DNA of 64,000 nucleotides from Brachyhypopomus gauderio (GCF_052324685.1 NC_135223.1:12127610-12191609), one strand, 5' to 3'. Positions 20,895-32,763 are shown, counted from the stretch's first letter. Numbers and translations: made by a program. The notes: generated from the sequence alone by a model not told the origin.

Positions 20895-21974
20895 TGTCAC
20901 GTTCAGCTCCGCCCTCCTTCCCAGTCCCGTGTTGTCTGCCCTAGCCCCGCCTTGTTTTCCATTGTCTCCTTGGTTTCCCTTCTGTCAGTCATGCCCCGTC
21001 TTCAGGGTGTCCACCTGCGTCTCATTTCCCTTCCTGGTTTCTATTTATTTAATCCCCTCTGTTTTATCCCCTATTGTCATTGTAACCTTAAGGTTTTTGT
21101 ATGCCCCTGTGCTCTGATTTCTCTAGCCTGTTCTTCCCCGTGTGCAGGGGGGTATTCCTAGATGCGGGTTAAGCGAGAAAACCGGGTAAGTTAACTCAGA
21201 ACTCATGGAAACTCGAGGTTTTCCGTTCCAGAAACCAAGCTTAAAGAGAACCTGAGTCAGTTACTATAGCAACTTGTGCTCTGAAGCTAACCTGCTCGCT
21301 GGCAGGTTAACTTGGACCTGAACCAGAGTTACAAACACATCATCATGACGTGTCCTTTCCTCGAGGATCATGTGGATATTGAAGCTCAGTTTATTCGCCG
21401 AGCTCTTCGTCGGGAACGCCTTATAAAACCCCGAATAGACATAGGCCTATCATTTTCGGATTATTTTTTAATGAACGTTATCGTTTTTCAGCACAATCCA
21501 TTACTTACATCAATAAAATTATTAAGCGTCACATTTCAAATATTACACATCGCGGATCAGCCCTAAATTCTCTCCAGATTGTTATACATCGCTCTTCATT
21601 TTTTGCTAGTGGAAGTTTTTTTTTATAGTGTAGGAGATGCGGGATCTGTCAGCAAAGCTACTGTATGTCGGTCTGTCCGAAAACTATGTCTGGCATTAAA
21701 TTGACTAGTGCCCAGTTTTGTGGTGTTTCCTGGGCATCAGTCAGTTATGGTCATCAAAGAGGAATTCCACAGCATCGTTGGTTTGTCTTTAATTCAACAG
21801 ACAATAAATAAATTAAGCAAAGGAGAAGCAGCATATAACAAACTTTATTCCATTTACATTTTAAGGATTTCCTAGAGTGATTGGCTGCATTGATGGAACC
21901 TACATATGCTACCTATTCCAGCACCATTAGAACATGAAGGCGATTACATAAACAGAAAATCCATCCATAGCATT

Positions 21975-22452
21975 AATGTACATGTACTAACATTTATAAT
22001 ACTTAATGAATAATGTACTTATCTTTATTGGTAACAAAAATTACGTAGCTATTGTCACCAGCTTTCCCTCAAACTGGACATATATAGACTTACCTCCCCC
22101 TGACTATATCTCAGATTTGCCACCGGTCCAGAGACCAGTCCACCAGCCATTTGGCACCATGCACTACCTCACACCCACTCACACACACTGTACGTACTGT
22201 ACTTATATTTTTATATTTCATACCTTATACTGTTATCTATTTTACAATTTTTTTACCTTGCTTATTTAATGTCTTTTGCCTGGCTTGCACCATGACCGTC
22301 TTGCACTATGTTGTCCTGCACTATGTATGTAATTGCTGCTGTGATATTTTGTAGTATGTAATTGCACTGAGGCCTAGCCTAAAAGTGTTTTCGTTGTGCT
22401 GTACAACCCTGTTTCAGCATACTGACAATAAAGTTGAATTGAATTGAACTGA
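21975..22452 (+). mobile_element. LINE 3' tail inserted in Harbinger
   Basis: The sequence ends in 'tgacaataaagttgaattga' followed by ATTGA repeats, a tail typical of L2-like fish LINEs. The HARBI1 reading resumes just after it. Only the 3' end is present. Confidence 0.65.
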
Positions 22453-22656
22453 CCGTCCTCCCCATCAAGATCATATGTGATGCTTACCACCTCATCACAA
22501 ATTCATCACAAATGTTGAAGCCAGATGGCCAGGATTCGTGTATGATTCCACACTGTACAACAAATCTGAATAGAGTAGGCCTGAGGTAGTTATGCTAGTT
22601 ATTCACATGCAGTGTAATAGTTAAATCATTGCAAACCCTAGTGTGATATAGGACAC

Positions 22657-23262
22657 TGTTTTCCATCCACCGAGTTTTTGCGCATTTTCAAAATGGAAAA
22701 AGTCCAAAATTTGAAAAAAGCCCCAAATACCGCAAAAAGATTTTTACGCTAGGAGGAGGTGGAAAAGTTAGACTATCGCATCGCCAAAATTCGGAAAAAC
22801 TGGATGGAAAAGGGTTTTTCGCATAAACGATGACGTATCATGCCTCAAGTCATGTGGTTCTGTACCATGTGATCAGATCTAAAACATGGCAGGACAGGAT
22901 TGTCCGTCGCGTTGTGTGGACGGATGAGGAGACTACTGCTTTCCTTGATTTAATTGACGAAAGCAACATAAACACTATACTGGATGGCAAACAACAACGG
23001 AATGCAAAAATTGAATTTAGCTTTTCCAGGTATAGAAAAGAAAAAGAAAAAAGAAAAAGAAAAAAATGTTTCAAAACCTCAACGTGCAAAAATGCGTAAC
23101 TGCCAGATGGATGTAAAAACCACTATTGTTTGGCGTCCTCTCACGTGATCTAAAGTTTATTCACATAACTGTAATGAATGGAAACAAGGCTTAATTCGCA
23201 TTTTTTTCTGCTGAAACTTGGAAATTGCGCATTATTTTTTCGAAAGGTTTGGATGGAAACCT
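22657..23262 (+). mobile_element. DNA transposon fragment with Myb/SANT-like ORF
   Basis: Inverted ends 'tgttttccatcca' and 'tggatggaaacc' bound about 600 bp. Inside, 22830-23099 encodes WTDEETTAFLDLIDESNI, similar to Myb/SANT-like DNA-binding domains that accompany Harbinger-type elements, followed by a Lys-rich end. No transposase is present in it. Confidence 0.6.
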
Positions 23263-24952
23263 GGCTGACGGCCTCCTTCATGGAGACAGAGGGTATCCCT
23301 GCCTGTCCTATAGGCCTACCTTATGACTCCCTATTCAGATCCTGCACCTGTACCACAGTCCCGCTACAATCAAGCCCACAGCAAAACCAGGGCAAGAATT
23401 TAAATGACTCTAGGAATCCTCGAGGCCAGGTTCCAGTGCCTGAAGGGGCTCAGAGTAACCCCTGATAGGGCGTGCCACATAATAATGGCATATGTGGTAT
23501 TACACAACACTGCAACCATCCAGAAAGAGCGACAGCCTACCATCTCTGACATGCCCACAGATGAGGAACCTTACATGCATGTGGGTGACAACAGAGATGG
23601 TGGAGTTGTCAGAGACTCCATCTTCAATCACTGCTTTCCACATTAAATCATGCACCACCACCCACCACACCATCCACCCTGTAACCTTTTAATATACATT
23701 ACAGTCAAATTCACTGTTATGTTTCATTATTTCATTTTTCCTATAAATGAATATATTTTAGAATATATCTTAAGAATAAGATATAGTTATGTACAGCCAT
23801 ACCACTTTGTACAATATTCTTATACTTCATTTTTATCTGATGCCATGTGTGTTTCACACCAGTCAGATTAGACCTGGAATTAGTAAGTGTTCAATTAAAA
23901 AAATATTTAAAAACTCAATACAGTATTATAAAGGTGGAGAAAATAATATAATCGCACCCTTCTGCTAAAGATAAAAATATCATTTTCACTCACGCATTAA
24001 CTCTTTTGGCCATTTTTTGACATGCGGACTGCCTTTCTCTAGCAGCTACCGCAATATTACATTTACGTTTAATATCTAAATATTCTGCATACGCAGTCAT
24101 TAATACTTCAAGCTACAGTGGTGTGAAATACGATGCTCGGCTGATTTTCGCGTTTAAGTCTATGATAAATCCTATTTATCTGCGTTCCATAAAGAATGCC
24201 TTTCATAGTTACGCGTGAACGCGCTTCTGTCTGGGTCAACCTACTCAGAGTTGAGCGACCCTGATTACTTTAACTCCGATCAGCCGTTTTGGAACCGAAA
24301 ACTCTGAGTATGTCAGATCAGGGCAAGACAACTCAGAGTTCAGGGTTAAGTTTAGAGTTTGTTAAACCCGCTTTCTGGAATACCCCCAGGTCTGCTTGGT
24401 TTAGTTTTGTTTCCTTTGTGTTCTACTACTTGTTGCTTCTTGTTAGTGTCTTTTCTACTTATCTCAGATGCTTATAGTTAATTGCCTTACTTTATTTGGT
24501 TGTTTTACGTCGTATGTATTCCCCTTATTTTACCCCCTATCCTGGTTAATGTTTCTCAGTTATACGCTTTCAACGTTTGTATTGTCTTCCCCATCAATCT
24601 TATCTCACGGTAGTAATGTTCATGTTGTGTTGTAATATCCATTTTGTATTTCTAAATTCGCATGTTCAACATCCGGAGTGTAGTTAGTCTTTTTAGTCGT
24701 TCGGTTGTTCTGTCCTGTTTAGGTTATGTTTGAGTAATGCTTTTGTGGTTGTCATGTATGTCTGTCGTCTTAAATTTAAAGTAGTTTTCTAGTTGTGTGC
24801 TGCTTGGGCTGTGTTGTTCTTCGTATGCCCCCCTTAGATTATATTCCCTTCTACCTAGTGGTTTTCCTGTGTTCTATACGGTGTCTGCTTTTATTTAATA
24901 AAATACATTACAACCTGCGTTTGCGTCACACCCACCCCCTTGAATCGTAACA

Positions 24953-25100
24953 CTAACCCATTCTATTTAAGCCTGCATGTCCATCTCCACAGTGCATCTA
25001 TATAGACGAACACCACACCCTATACAGACCATAATCTTGTCTACTATAAAGATTAATGCCATACTCACTATACAGAATAACATTTTTTTCCTCATATTCC
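24953..25100. repeat. Remnant of the 22-bp minisatellite
   Basis: Four diverged units ('acaccctatacagaccata', 'actcactatacagaata') next to the Tc1 copy B, matching the arrays at 4390-4700 and 29930-30045. Confidence 0.6.
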
Positions 25101-25104
25101 AGTA

Positions 25105-26373
25105 CAATATTGGCCAAAGAGAATTGCACAAATTTTGCTGTCTCAGTTTTTATGGTGACAATTTGTATTAACTCTCATGAAGAGTGATTAGATTAATTGC
25201 AATTAACTGCAAAGACATCTCCATCATGAAAATTACTGCATTCCAGCCGTTGCATTACAGCCCGACAAAATGACCATTTCAGTGATGATCTCGTTATTTC
25301 AGGAGAAGATGTTAATGAGGACAAGACAGCTGATATCATTCTGCCATGTTAATTAGAAGAGCAGATTGGATGATTTTAAAGGGTAGTGGCGCTTTTACAT
25401 TTTCTTCTGTTAACCATGATTTTCTCCAAGAAAACACACACAGTCATCATTGCACTGCAAACCAACCAACCATTTATCGAATCAAGAACTTCAAGGAGAG
25501 TAGTTCAATTGTAGTGAAGAAGGCTTCAGGGCGCCAAAGAAAATCAAGCAAGTGTCAGGACCATCTCCTAAAGAGGATGCAGTTACGAGATCGGTTCACC
25601 ACCAGTGCAGATCTAGCTCAAGATTGGCAGAGTGCAGGTGAGTGAATCTGAACACACAGCGAGATGAAGAAGGGTAGCAAAGAAGCCATTTCTCTCCAAA
25701 AAGAACATCAAGGACTTCTGCAGGAAGTATCTGGATTTCACTGGAGAGTACTGGGGTAAATGAGAGTACTGAATAAATGACTGTGCAGAGAAGAAAAAGT
25801 GGTTTTCCATGAGTCCTGTGTCATGCGTGAAACATCCTGAAATATGTGTGGGGTTGCTCCTTATCCAAGGGAGTGTGTTCGCTCAAACATTTGTCTAAAA
25901 ACACTGTCATGAATAAAGGAATGGTATCAAAACATCCTCCAAGAGCAATTTCTCCCAACAATCCAGGAGTCATTTGGAGATGAACAATGGTATTTCCAGC
26001 ATGATGGAGCACAATGTCACAAGGCAAATGTGATAACCAAGAGGTTCAGTGAACAAAACATTGAAATCCAAGGCCAGGAAACTGCCCAGATATCAATCCC
26101 ATTGAGACCCTGTGGTCAGTCCTCAAAAAGACGGTGGACAAACAAAAACCCCGATCAACTGCAAGCACTGATTAGGCAACAATGGGTTGACTCTGGTCAA
26201 CTCTGTAAGTGTCAATTCTTTGTTTAAACTGGATGTATTTGTCAGTAAAAAAGTAAAAAAAAATAGGGAATGCTTATGTTTGAACATTTGACAAAAGGTT
26301 TGAAACAAACCGAACCAGCAATCTTTGCAAAAACCAAAATTTGTGCCATTCATAAAACCTTTGGCCACAACTG
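25105..26373 (+). mobile_element. Tc1-like transposon copy B
   Basis: TA dinucleotides flank it (25103-25104 and 26374-26375). Ends caatattggccaaag and ggccacaactg are inverted with mismatches. It runs parallel to copy A and has many small deletions. Transposase remains include QHDGAQCHKANVI-like and EILGLQ-like blocks in broken frames. No intact frame. Confidence 0.85.
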
Positions 26374-26405
26374 TACAGTTGTGAAAAATGTTTGAACATT
26401 TTAGA

Positions 26406-26505
26406 GTGGCTTGCTCACTGGGGGCTTGGACTCGGACACTTGTAAAGCTGCTTTGTGACAACTGTTGTAAACAGCACTATATAAATAAAATTTGATTGAC
26501 TGATA
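26406..26505 (+). repeat. Short LINE tail
   Basis: Contains 'gtaaagctgctttgtgacaa' and 'actatataaataaaatttga', the frequent fish LINE 3' tail. It interrupts the start of repeat block 4. Confidence 0.55.
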
Positions 26506-26720
26506 GAATGATCTAGACTGCATGATTCCTAAAATATGCCATGATAAAGACTGCAGAATAAAAAACAATACTTACCCTCTAGTTCTTCTACTTCTGTGGT
26601 AAAAATGATGAGACAGTTAATGAGTTTGATTTCAACATAACAGTCACACCAAAATAACTAAAATCTGCCTGAATCTAAAAGGAATATCACAATGAAAAGG
26701 GAAAGTTGAAATAACAATAT
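26490..26720. repeat. Repeat block copy 4
   Basis: Shares 'gataaagactgcagaataa', 'ctaaaatctgcctgaatcta' and the microexon site with the other blocks. Its microexon is 18 nt instead of 21. Confidence 0.6.
26576..26593 (-). CDS. 18-nt microexon candidate
   Basis: Acceptor catttttaccacag, 18 nt, donor GTAAGT on the minus strand. In phase 1 it reads (x)VEELEG, a heptad-like sequence, which fits the coiled-coil exons known from butyrophilins. It is the best coding candidate among the microexons. Confidence 0.4.
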
Positions 26721-26739
26721 AATTTCAACATAATACAAC

Positions 26740-27740
26740 AGTACAACTCTGATTTTTGAAGCAGCTGAAATCAGGGTTTTATGACACCAAACTACTTGGT
26801 ATAAAATATATTTACAATTATTTTAACAATCTTGAAAACATATGGAAGGTGTTTAAAACAAAAATGAAATACTCACCCCAAACGTCTATATCTATAATGT
26901 TTTGTAGTGGTAAGAAATATTGGATATGCAAAGGTCAGTTACATTCTTCATGTTCAAATTCTTTAATTACAAACAGCATCTCACCTCAGATACCAGTTCT
27001 AGTACATGTAAAGATACTGTGTCCCCATAACCTACCTGATCTGCATTCTTGTAAAAAATTAAATAAAAACCTACAGTACTGACTCTAGTCTGTTCCGCCA
27101 GTCTTTCCACATTACATCACAATAGATAAGCTGTTAAAAGTCTCTAATCTGCTCCCCTTGGATTTGGTGTATTGGGTCTCTCCGTCTTGATAGTTCCCTG
27201 CTCCTGTCTCGTACCTTTGTCTTTATCTCTGCCTGTGTCTGTCTCGTCCCCTTGTGTTTACCTCTGCCTGCTCCCATCTCATCCCCTTGTTTTCATCTTG
27301 CCTATTCCTGTCTCGTCCCCTGGACTTTCCTACATTATCTGTCTATGACTATCACCGACATTGACCCTTGCGTGTCCCTGACTCGCCTGTTTTAGATTAT
27401 CCTCTGTCTATTAAATACCTCTGGTCCACAAGTGTCTGTCTGACTCTGTTTCATTACAGACCTCTGGTGTCTGTTGTTGCTCAGCAAAAGAAGCAAAAGT
27501 GTCTCCACTTTACCCCAGAGTACTGATCACTAACCACTCCCACCTGTCTCCACTATACCCCAGAGTATTGATCACTAACCACACCCACCCGTCTGAACTT
27601 TTTTAAGCAGTTGACATCAGGGTTCATGAAACAGAACTATCTGGTATAAAATATATTCACAATCTTTTTTACATTCTTGAAAAGTTATGGGAGGTGTTTA
27701 AAGCAAAAATGACATACCACTAGATCCTGAACCTAAATTG
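26740..27740. other. No gene; short duplicated tract and pyrimidine-rich stretch
   Basis: A ~110-bp tract at 26758-26880 is repeated at 27600-27712 ('ggtataaaatatatt...cacaat'-like core). Between them 27140-27480 is C/T-rich with 'cctgtctcgtcccc' repeated and a late attaaa, which could be part of an LTR. No boundaries or duplication could be fixed. Confidence 0.35.
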
Positions 27741-28660
27741 TTGGTACCCCTCGGTTAAGGAAGGAAACACAATGGTGACAGAAATAACTTGAATCTGACA
27801 TAAGACAAATAAAAATTCTATGAAAATTATCCAATGAAAGTCAGACATTGCTTTTAAACCATGCTTCAACGGAATTATTTAAAATAATAAAACTGGCCTT
27901 AAGAGAAATCATGATGATGATGATGATGATAAACTTTTGGTGTTGCACAGATTTTGTTGCACAACCTTTTGAGGCAATCACTGCTATCAAATGATTACTG
28001 TAACTGTCAATGAGAATTTTGCACCTCTCAGCAGGTATTTTGGTCCACTCCTCATTAGCAAACTGCTCCAGTTGTATGCAACACCCAAAACCCGCAACTG
28101 AGAACAAGCTTTCTGACACTGGGCTGCACATTTCTATCTAGAATCCCTTGATAGTCTTGAGATTTCATTGAACTCTGCACAGATTCAAGACACCCTGTGC
28201 CAGATGCAGCAAAGCAGCCCCAGTTCTTTTCTTAATATGCTTCATTTTTCTGTCTGTAAATACAGAGCTGATGTGCCTTGGCACGAAGTTCCATTTGTGT
28301 CTCATCTGTCCATAGGAAATTCTCCCATAAGCTTTGTGGCATGTAGTTTGCCAAATTCCAGATCCAATTCTGGCTTTGTATGATTTGTTTTCAACAATGG
28401 TGTCCTCCTTGGTCATCTCTCATTAAGTCCACTTTGGCTCAAACAACAACAGATGGTGTGATCTGACAATGATGTTCCTTGAGCTTGAAGTTAACCTTTA
28501 ACCTCTTCAGAAGTTTTTCTTTTGTTATCATTTGTATTATGCATCTCTTTGATTTGTCATCAGTTTTCCTCTTGCTGCCACATCCAGGGAGGGTGGCTGC
28601 AGTCCCATGGAATGTGCAGCTGTAGTCACTGGAACTTCAAGCTGCTTGGAGATGGTTGTA
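27740..28660 (-). pseudogene. Tc1-like element, decayed
   Basis: Minus-strand fragments include IGSGIWQTTCHKAYGRISYG and RKMKHIKKRTGAALLHLAQG (28165-28416), and upstream EQFANEEWTKIPAERCKILID (27841-28131). These are blocks of one Tc1-like transposase family, out of order only by small indels. A TGA/ATG trinucleotide run lies at 27913-27930. Confidence 0.6.
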
Positions 28661-28674
28661 TAACCTTCATCTAG

Positions 28675-29655
28675 TGATGTCAAACTCGAAATGCGAAATC
28701 GAACTGAATCGATTCATTTGAATCAGGTGTGATTACAATTGATTACTTGTAATGTTTAATAAATAAAGGATTACACAAGCATTTCCTACCTTGCATTATT
28801 AATTGCAATTAATAATGTCAGCTATATCAATCCACTGACTAACAGTGTATCATAATGAAAAATACATCTTAATAACATCATTAAAACAACCCTGTTTTCA
28901 TGACTAAAATTTATTTAGGAACACAATATAAGATCATTTTCCGAATCAATTGGTTCATTTGATTCGATCTCCCAAAAGCCCCACCTTTGCCATCACTACC
29001 TTCACCTTTAACATGCTTGCCTATAATTGTCTTTCTAATCTCCTGAGACAACTCTTTCTTCACTTCCTCTGGTCCATGTTGAGTATGGTACACACCATGT
29101 CACCATTCAGTACGATGACTACCCGTAGCCCTATATATAGGCCCAGCCCCGTTGACAGTCTTGCTGGGGCCCGGGACAAGAAAGTTTCATGCCCCTGTTG
29201 AAGGAGTTTACTTTTTAAAATAATTCTTTTGAAGCATGGATTAAAATCAATGTCGGTTTTTCATTTGTTCATTTTCATATAATTTTTATTTATTACATTT
29301 GTCAGATTTAAGTTATTTATGTGACCAATGTGGATTTTTCTTTCATTAATCAAGGGGTACTAACAATTTTGTGCACGTGTGTTCTCACCAAAATCATCAA
29401 TGCCTCTCCCGCGGTGGCCCAATTCAAAAGTAGCCCAAAAAACCACACCCCGCGACCCCAGAATTTGAACCCGCGGCTGGATTTTCAAACAAGCCCAATT
29501 TGGCGTGAAAACCGCGAACCTGGCAACTATGCGGAGCGGAGCTCGGAGTGGTCGTTTTCTGCATGGTCCTAGCGCTAGATTCGATTAATCTAGATTAATT
29601 TCAAGATTTCAGTGAGATTAATCTAGATTTAAAAAATTAATCTATGCCCACCCCT
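28675..29655. mobile_element. hAT-like remnant with nested MITE arm
   Basis: Bounded roughly by 'ctagtgatgtc' and 'cccacccctag'. AT-rich with repeated attaatctagatt palindromic motifs near the right end. Nested at 29405-29535 is an inverted arm of the MITE found complete at 10675-10984. No duplication of flanks was found, so the limits are approximate. Confidence 0.4.
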
Positions 29656-29834
29656 AGTTCAATTGCATTCTTCATGTTATGCATTCTTCATGTTAATTTT
29701 ATTACACACAGCATCTCACCACAGATACCAGTTCTTGTACATGCAAGAATACTGTGTCCCCATGAACTACCTGATCTGCATTCTTGTAATTTTTTTATAT
29801 TTAATAAGTAAATAAATGTAGAGATCGCCCGAGT

Positions 29835-30045
29835 TTTTTTTTTGTTTTAATTATGCAAATTGCAACTAGTCGACTACTTTTTTGAACAACTAGTAGACTA
29901 ATAAAAAATAGTAGTCGTGCAGCCTATACAGTCCATCACAACCACACCCACTATACAGACTATCACCACCACACCCACTATACAGACTAACACCACACTC
30001 ACAATAAAGACTGACACCACACCCACAATACAGACTGACACTCAT
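29835..30045. repeat. hAT-end fragment and 22-bp minisatellite
   Basis: Repeats the arrangement seen at 3785-3960 and 4320-4700: 'aactagtcgactactttttt' followed by units like 'ccacacccactatacagact'. This shows that the unit of duplication includes these repeats. Confidence 0.7.
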
Positions 30046-30059
30046 GGTTTTTGTCATCC

Positions 30060-30395
30060 TCCTATATAGTTGTGTAAAATGTTTGAATGTTTTAGAATAA
30101 TAAGGATTTCTTCATGTTTCATAAAATATGGTCTAATTTTAATCTGTCATGATAAAAACTGCAGAATAAAAAAAACAATACTTACTTATAGGTATAGGAG
30201 AATAACCTTATGTGGTAAAAAAAAGAGAGAGAGTTAATGACTTAATTTCAACATTGCAAGCAGTAGGCAAAAATCACAACAAAACCAAAATCCTGAATCT
30301 AAAAAAGATATCACTGTGAAACTGGAGATTTCATAATGAACTGAATTCTTTCTTAATAAACTCAAAGTTAAAATCACACCCCTAATTTGAAACAA
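30060..30395. repeat. Repeat block copy 5
   Basis: Lies just downstream (minus-strand sense) of the type A V exon at 30650-31045, the same relation as block 3 to the exon at 5288-5680. On the minus strand an acceptor (tttttagattcag) precedes a short hydrophobic frame (FWFCCDFCLLLAMLK) at about 30235-30290, which may be the remains of a transmembrane exon. Confidence 0.6.
30186..30206 (-). CDS. 21-nt microexon candidate
   Basis: Acceptor tttttttaccacataag, 21 nt and donor GTAAGT on the minus strand. Equivalent to the sites at 4829 and 4108. Confidence 0.35.
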   Translation of the reverse strand, partial: VILLYL

Positions 30396-30649
30396 TGTTA
30401 TGTTTTTTTTTTCTCCTATACAACACACATTGTTGAATTAACACTGGAAATCATGTCTAACCATTCAGAGTGTCATTCTGGTAAACTGTGGTAACTTGGG
30501 GTGTGTGAAAGGGGTTTAAAATCAATGTTTTTTTTTTTTTAAGTTAAAGCAGTATCTCACACCTGTACATGCTTTTCTCAAGGACTCTGTACTGTATGAA
30601 TGGTCGGAAATAGAATATAATTTGCTGAATAACATGAAAGTGGACTCAC

Positions 30650-31045
30650 TACGACAGATGAGATCAACTGAAGTTTCCACTGTCTCATCCCCTGTAGTAA
30701 CTTCACACCTGTAGACTCCTTCATCAGACTCCTGAACATCTCTCAGAGTAAGAGACACATTTCCTCTCTGCAGCTCGTGGGTGATCAGACTCACTCTGCC
30801 CTCGTAGCCCCTCCCCTCAGTCACCTGACCATTCAGGTACAGGTAAACACAGTCTGTCCCCTTAAACCACCTGATCTCCAGGGAAATAGTACTGGTTTCG
30901 GGAGAGAGGTAACAGGGCATAGTGGCATCACCACCAAGAGAGGCAGAGATCAAATTATGTGAGGAAAGAGACAGTTCACTCCTAGACCCATCCTTGAATA
31001 CAGAGGGCTTCCCAACATCTTCAGATCTGTGGACTAGTCGATACT
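30650..31045 (-). CDS. V-set Ig domain exon, type A
   Basis: 396 nt (132 codons), phase 1/1, acceptor tgctcctccccccag, donor A|GTGAGT. Landmarks: GGDATMPCYLSPE (first Cys), EIRWFKGTDCVYLY, VTEGRGYEGRVSL and SDEGVYRCEV (second Cys). All core Ig residues are present. It is the most downstream V exon of the right cluster and is followed by repeat block 5 with its microexon candidate. The 5' part of the exon (EYRLVHRSEDVG) differs from other type A exons, so membrane-distal sequence has diverged. Confidence 0.8.
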
Positions 31046-31287
31046 CTGGGGGGAGGAGCACAGAAGTATCTGTTATCTATTAAAACAGCCAAGTTACATA
31101 AAGTGACATATAGTAACGTCACAGGACGTTCATCAAAACCGGGGACAATGAATTGAAAACACAAAACCAACCACAACAGAGAAGAAGATACAGTGATTGC
31201 TGACAACTTGCGAGCCAGAATCTTCTCCTGAAAAAGTATCAATTTCAGCTCTTTCTATCAATGTTACAGTGATAACTACAATGCTGT

Positions 31288-31560
31288 ACCCAGGGGCAGT
31301 CATGGTCTGGTGGTTAGGGAACCAGTCTTGTGACCAGCGGGTTGTGGGTTCATTTCCCAAGCCTGAGGCCATGACCGAGTTGCCCTTAAGCAAGACACCT
31401 AACCCCAACGACTCCCCGGGTACCGAGCTAGGGCTGCCCACTGCTCTGAGCACATGTGCACCACAGCCCCCTAGTAATCACGCGTGTGTGTGTGTTAACT
31501 GCACAGATGAGTAAATACGGAGGACAAATTTTGATTGAGGTGAAAATCACAACTGACAAA
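31288..31560 (+). mobile_element. tRNA-derived SINE
   Basis: Head with A box (tggtctggtggttaggg) and B box (gggttcatttcc) about 35 bp apart, a central part with 'gccactgctctgagca'-like sequence, and a tail ending 'ggacaaattttgattgaggtg'. It lies in the intron between two type A V exons. The tRNA-like head lacks a full cloverleaf. Confidence 0.75.
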
Positions 31561-31596
31561 TATGACATTTTCATTTTTACATTTTCAGTAGTCTAC

Positions 31597-32010
31597 CTGA
31601 TATCTGCAGATGAACTCCACTGTTTGTCAGCGTGAGTTTTCCACAAGTAACTTCACACCTGTAGTCTCCTCCATCAGACTCCTGAACATCTCTCAGAGTC
31701 AGAGACACGTTTCCTGTCTGCAGCTCGTGGGTGATAAGACTCACTCTGCCCTCATAGCCCCTCCCCTCAGTCACCTGACCATTCAGGTACAGGTAAACAC
31801 AGTCTGTCCCCTTAAACCACCTGATCTCCATAGACACAGCACTGGTTTCTGGATTGAGGAGACCAGGCAGAATGATGTCATCACCAGCACAGGCATGTAC
31901 TGTAGCAGGTCTGGGATCAGCCCTTTCAGTCATATGTCCAAACCTCACGGAGTAGGGAGTAAAATCATACACAGACCCAACATGTTTGAAGTAGGAAACC
32001 AGTTTCAGCT
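31597..32010 (-). CDS. V-set Ig domain exon, type A, first Cys lost
   Basis: 414 nt (138 codons), phase 1/1, acceptor tttttcttgtcag, donor TCAG|GTAGAC. It has EIRWFKGTDCVYLY, VTEGRGYEGRVSL and SDGGDYRCEV, but where other exons have a Cys (LPCYL or LQCYL) it reads ILPGLLNPE, so Gly replaces the first disulphide Cys (codon GGT). The Ig fold would lack its core disulphide. The frame is otherwise open, so it may be a recent decay, or the extra Cys in the loop may compensate. Confidence 0.75.
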
Positions 32011-32077
32011 CTGACAAGAAAAAGAGAGAGATGTTTAGAATATCATGTGTTCTATTACAGTTAGATTTCAAGTGCAT

Positions 32078-32370
32078 TTATCAGATTGGTAATATGTTTA
32101 TAGAGATAACACATTACCACGTTATTTTATAGAATCCTGTGTTTGTAATTACAGCATTTATTTTCACTTTAAGTGTATATTGAAATGAGGAATAAAGTCT
32201 TCAAGGGAATTTGGGATTCACTGTCTGTGACCCTCAGAACACTGACATTTTGTTCATTCTATTATCTCTGTGTCTGCCTCTCAGTTACAACTTCTGTTGC
32301 TTTTTTTCCAACCCTGATGGCTATGATCTAATTTAGAGATGATTTCAAATCCTAACAATATATTCGGTAC
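32078..32370. other. Intron, nothing recognised
   Basis: Presumed intron between two type A V exons. No repeat or exon found. Confidence 0.4.
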
Positions 32371-32763
32371 CTGAAACAAACAGGTAAAACCCCTTTTCCA
32401 CAGTGTTTTCTCCATGAGTAATTTTACACTTGTAGTGTCCTCCATCAGACTCCTGAACATCTCTCAGAGCCAGAGACACGTTTCCTCTCTGCAGCTCGTG
32501 GGTGATCAGACTCACTCTGCCTTCGTAGCCCCTCCCCTCAGTCACCTGACCATTCAGGTACAGGTAAACACAGTCTGTCCCCTTAAACCACCTGATCTCC
32601 ATAGAAACAGCACTGGTTTCAGGAGACAAGTAGCACTGCAGGGTGGCATCATCCCCACAGAAGGTCTCCCATGACCTCTGGCAACTCAACCAACTGCTCC
32701 TGCAACTCTCTGGTGGAGACCCGGTGTGTTTTACATCGTCCCACGTTGAGACCAATTTAAACT
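32371..32763 (-). CDS. V-set Ig domain exon, type A
   Basis: 393 nt (131 codons), phase 1/1, acceptor gtgtttccctcag, donor TTTCAG|GTACCG. Core residues complete: ATLQCYLSPE, EIRWFKGTD, GYEGRVSLITHELQ and SDGGHYKCKI. It is the closest relative of the exon at 5288-5680: both have VSTW(E/D)DVKH and GSPPESCRS near the start. This pair shows the two clusters arose by duplication. Confidence 0.8.

Larger units (their letters stand above)
21312..23650 (+). pseudogene. HARBI1-type transposase, broken
   Basis: Pieces in order: 21312-21566 (RRALRRERLIKPRID, near the N-terminus), about 21720-21960 (IKEEFHSI-like, GLHRWNL region, then NRKSIHSINVHV), about 22470-22560 (WPGFVYDSTLYNKS), 23270-23330 (GDRGYPC) and 23404-23646 (ARFQCLKGLRVTPDRACHII, VVLHNTATI, DNRDGGVVRDSI). 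Stops and two insertions separate them. Fold and catalytic order follow the HARBI1 family. Confidence 0.8.
21148..24386 (+). mobile_element. PIF/Harbinger transposon, 3.2 kb, with nested insertions
   Basis: Inverted ends gggggtattcc and ggaatacccc, extended by 'gcgggttaa' / 'ttaaacccgc', with a probable 3-bp duplication CAG. It contains a broken HARBI1-type transposase and two later insertions, a LINE tail near 21975-22450 and a DNA element near 22657-23262. It sits in the solo LTR, so insertion order is LTR, then Harbinger, then the inner elements. Confidence 0.85.
20895..24952 (+). mobile_element. Solo LTR (family B) split by a Harbinger element
   Basis: Left part 20895-21147 starts TGTCACG; right part 24387-24952 ends CGTAACA after a late AATAAA (near 24897) and 'caacctgcgtttgcgtcaca', closely like the end of the LTR at 7211-8000. 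Joined length about 815 bp, matching the 790-bp relative. The flanks (caatc and ctaac) do not show a clean duplication. Confidence 0.7.

Noticed and set aside
31288..31370. tRNA gene
   Set aside because: A and B boxes are present but no cloverleaf can be formed and a SINE body and tail follow.
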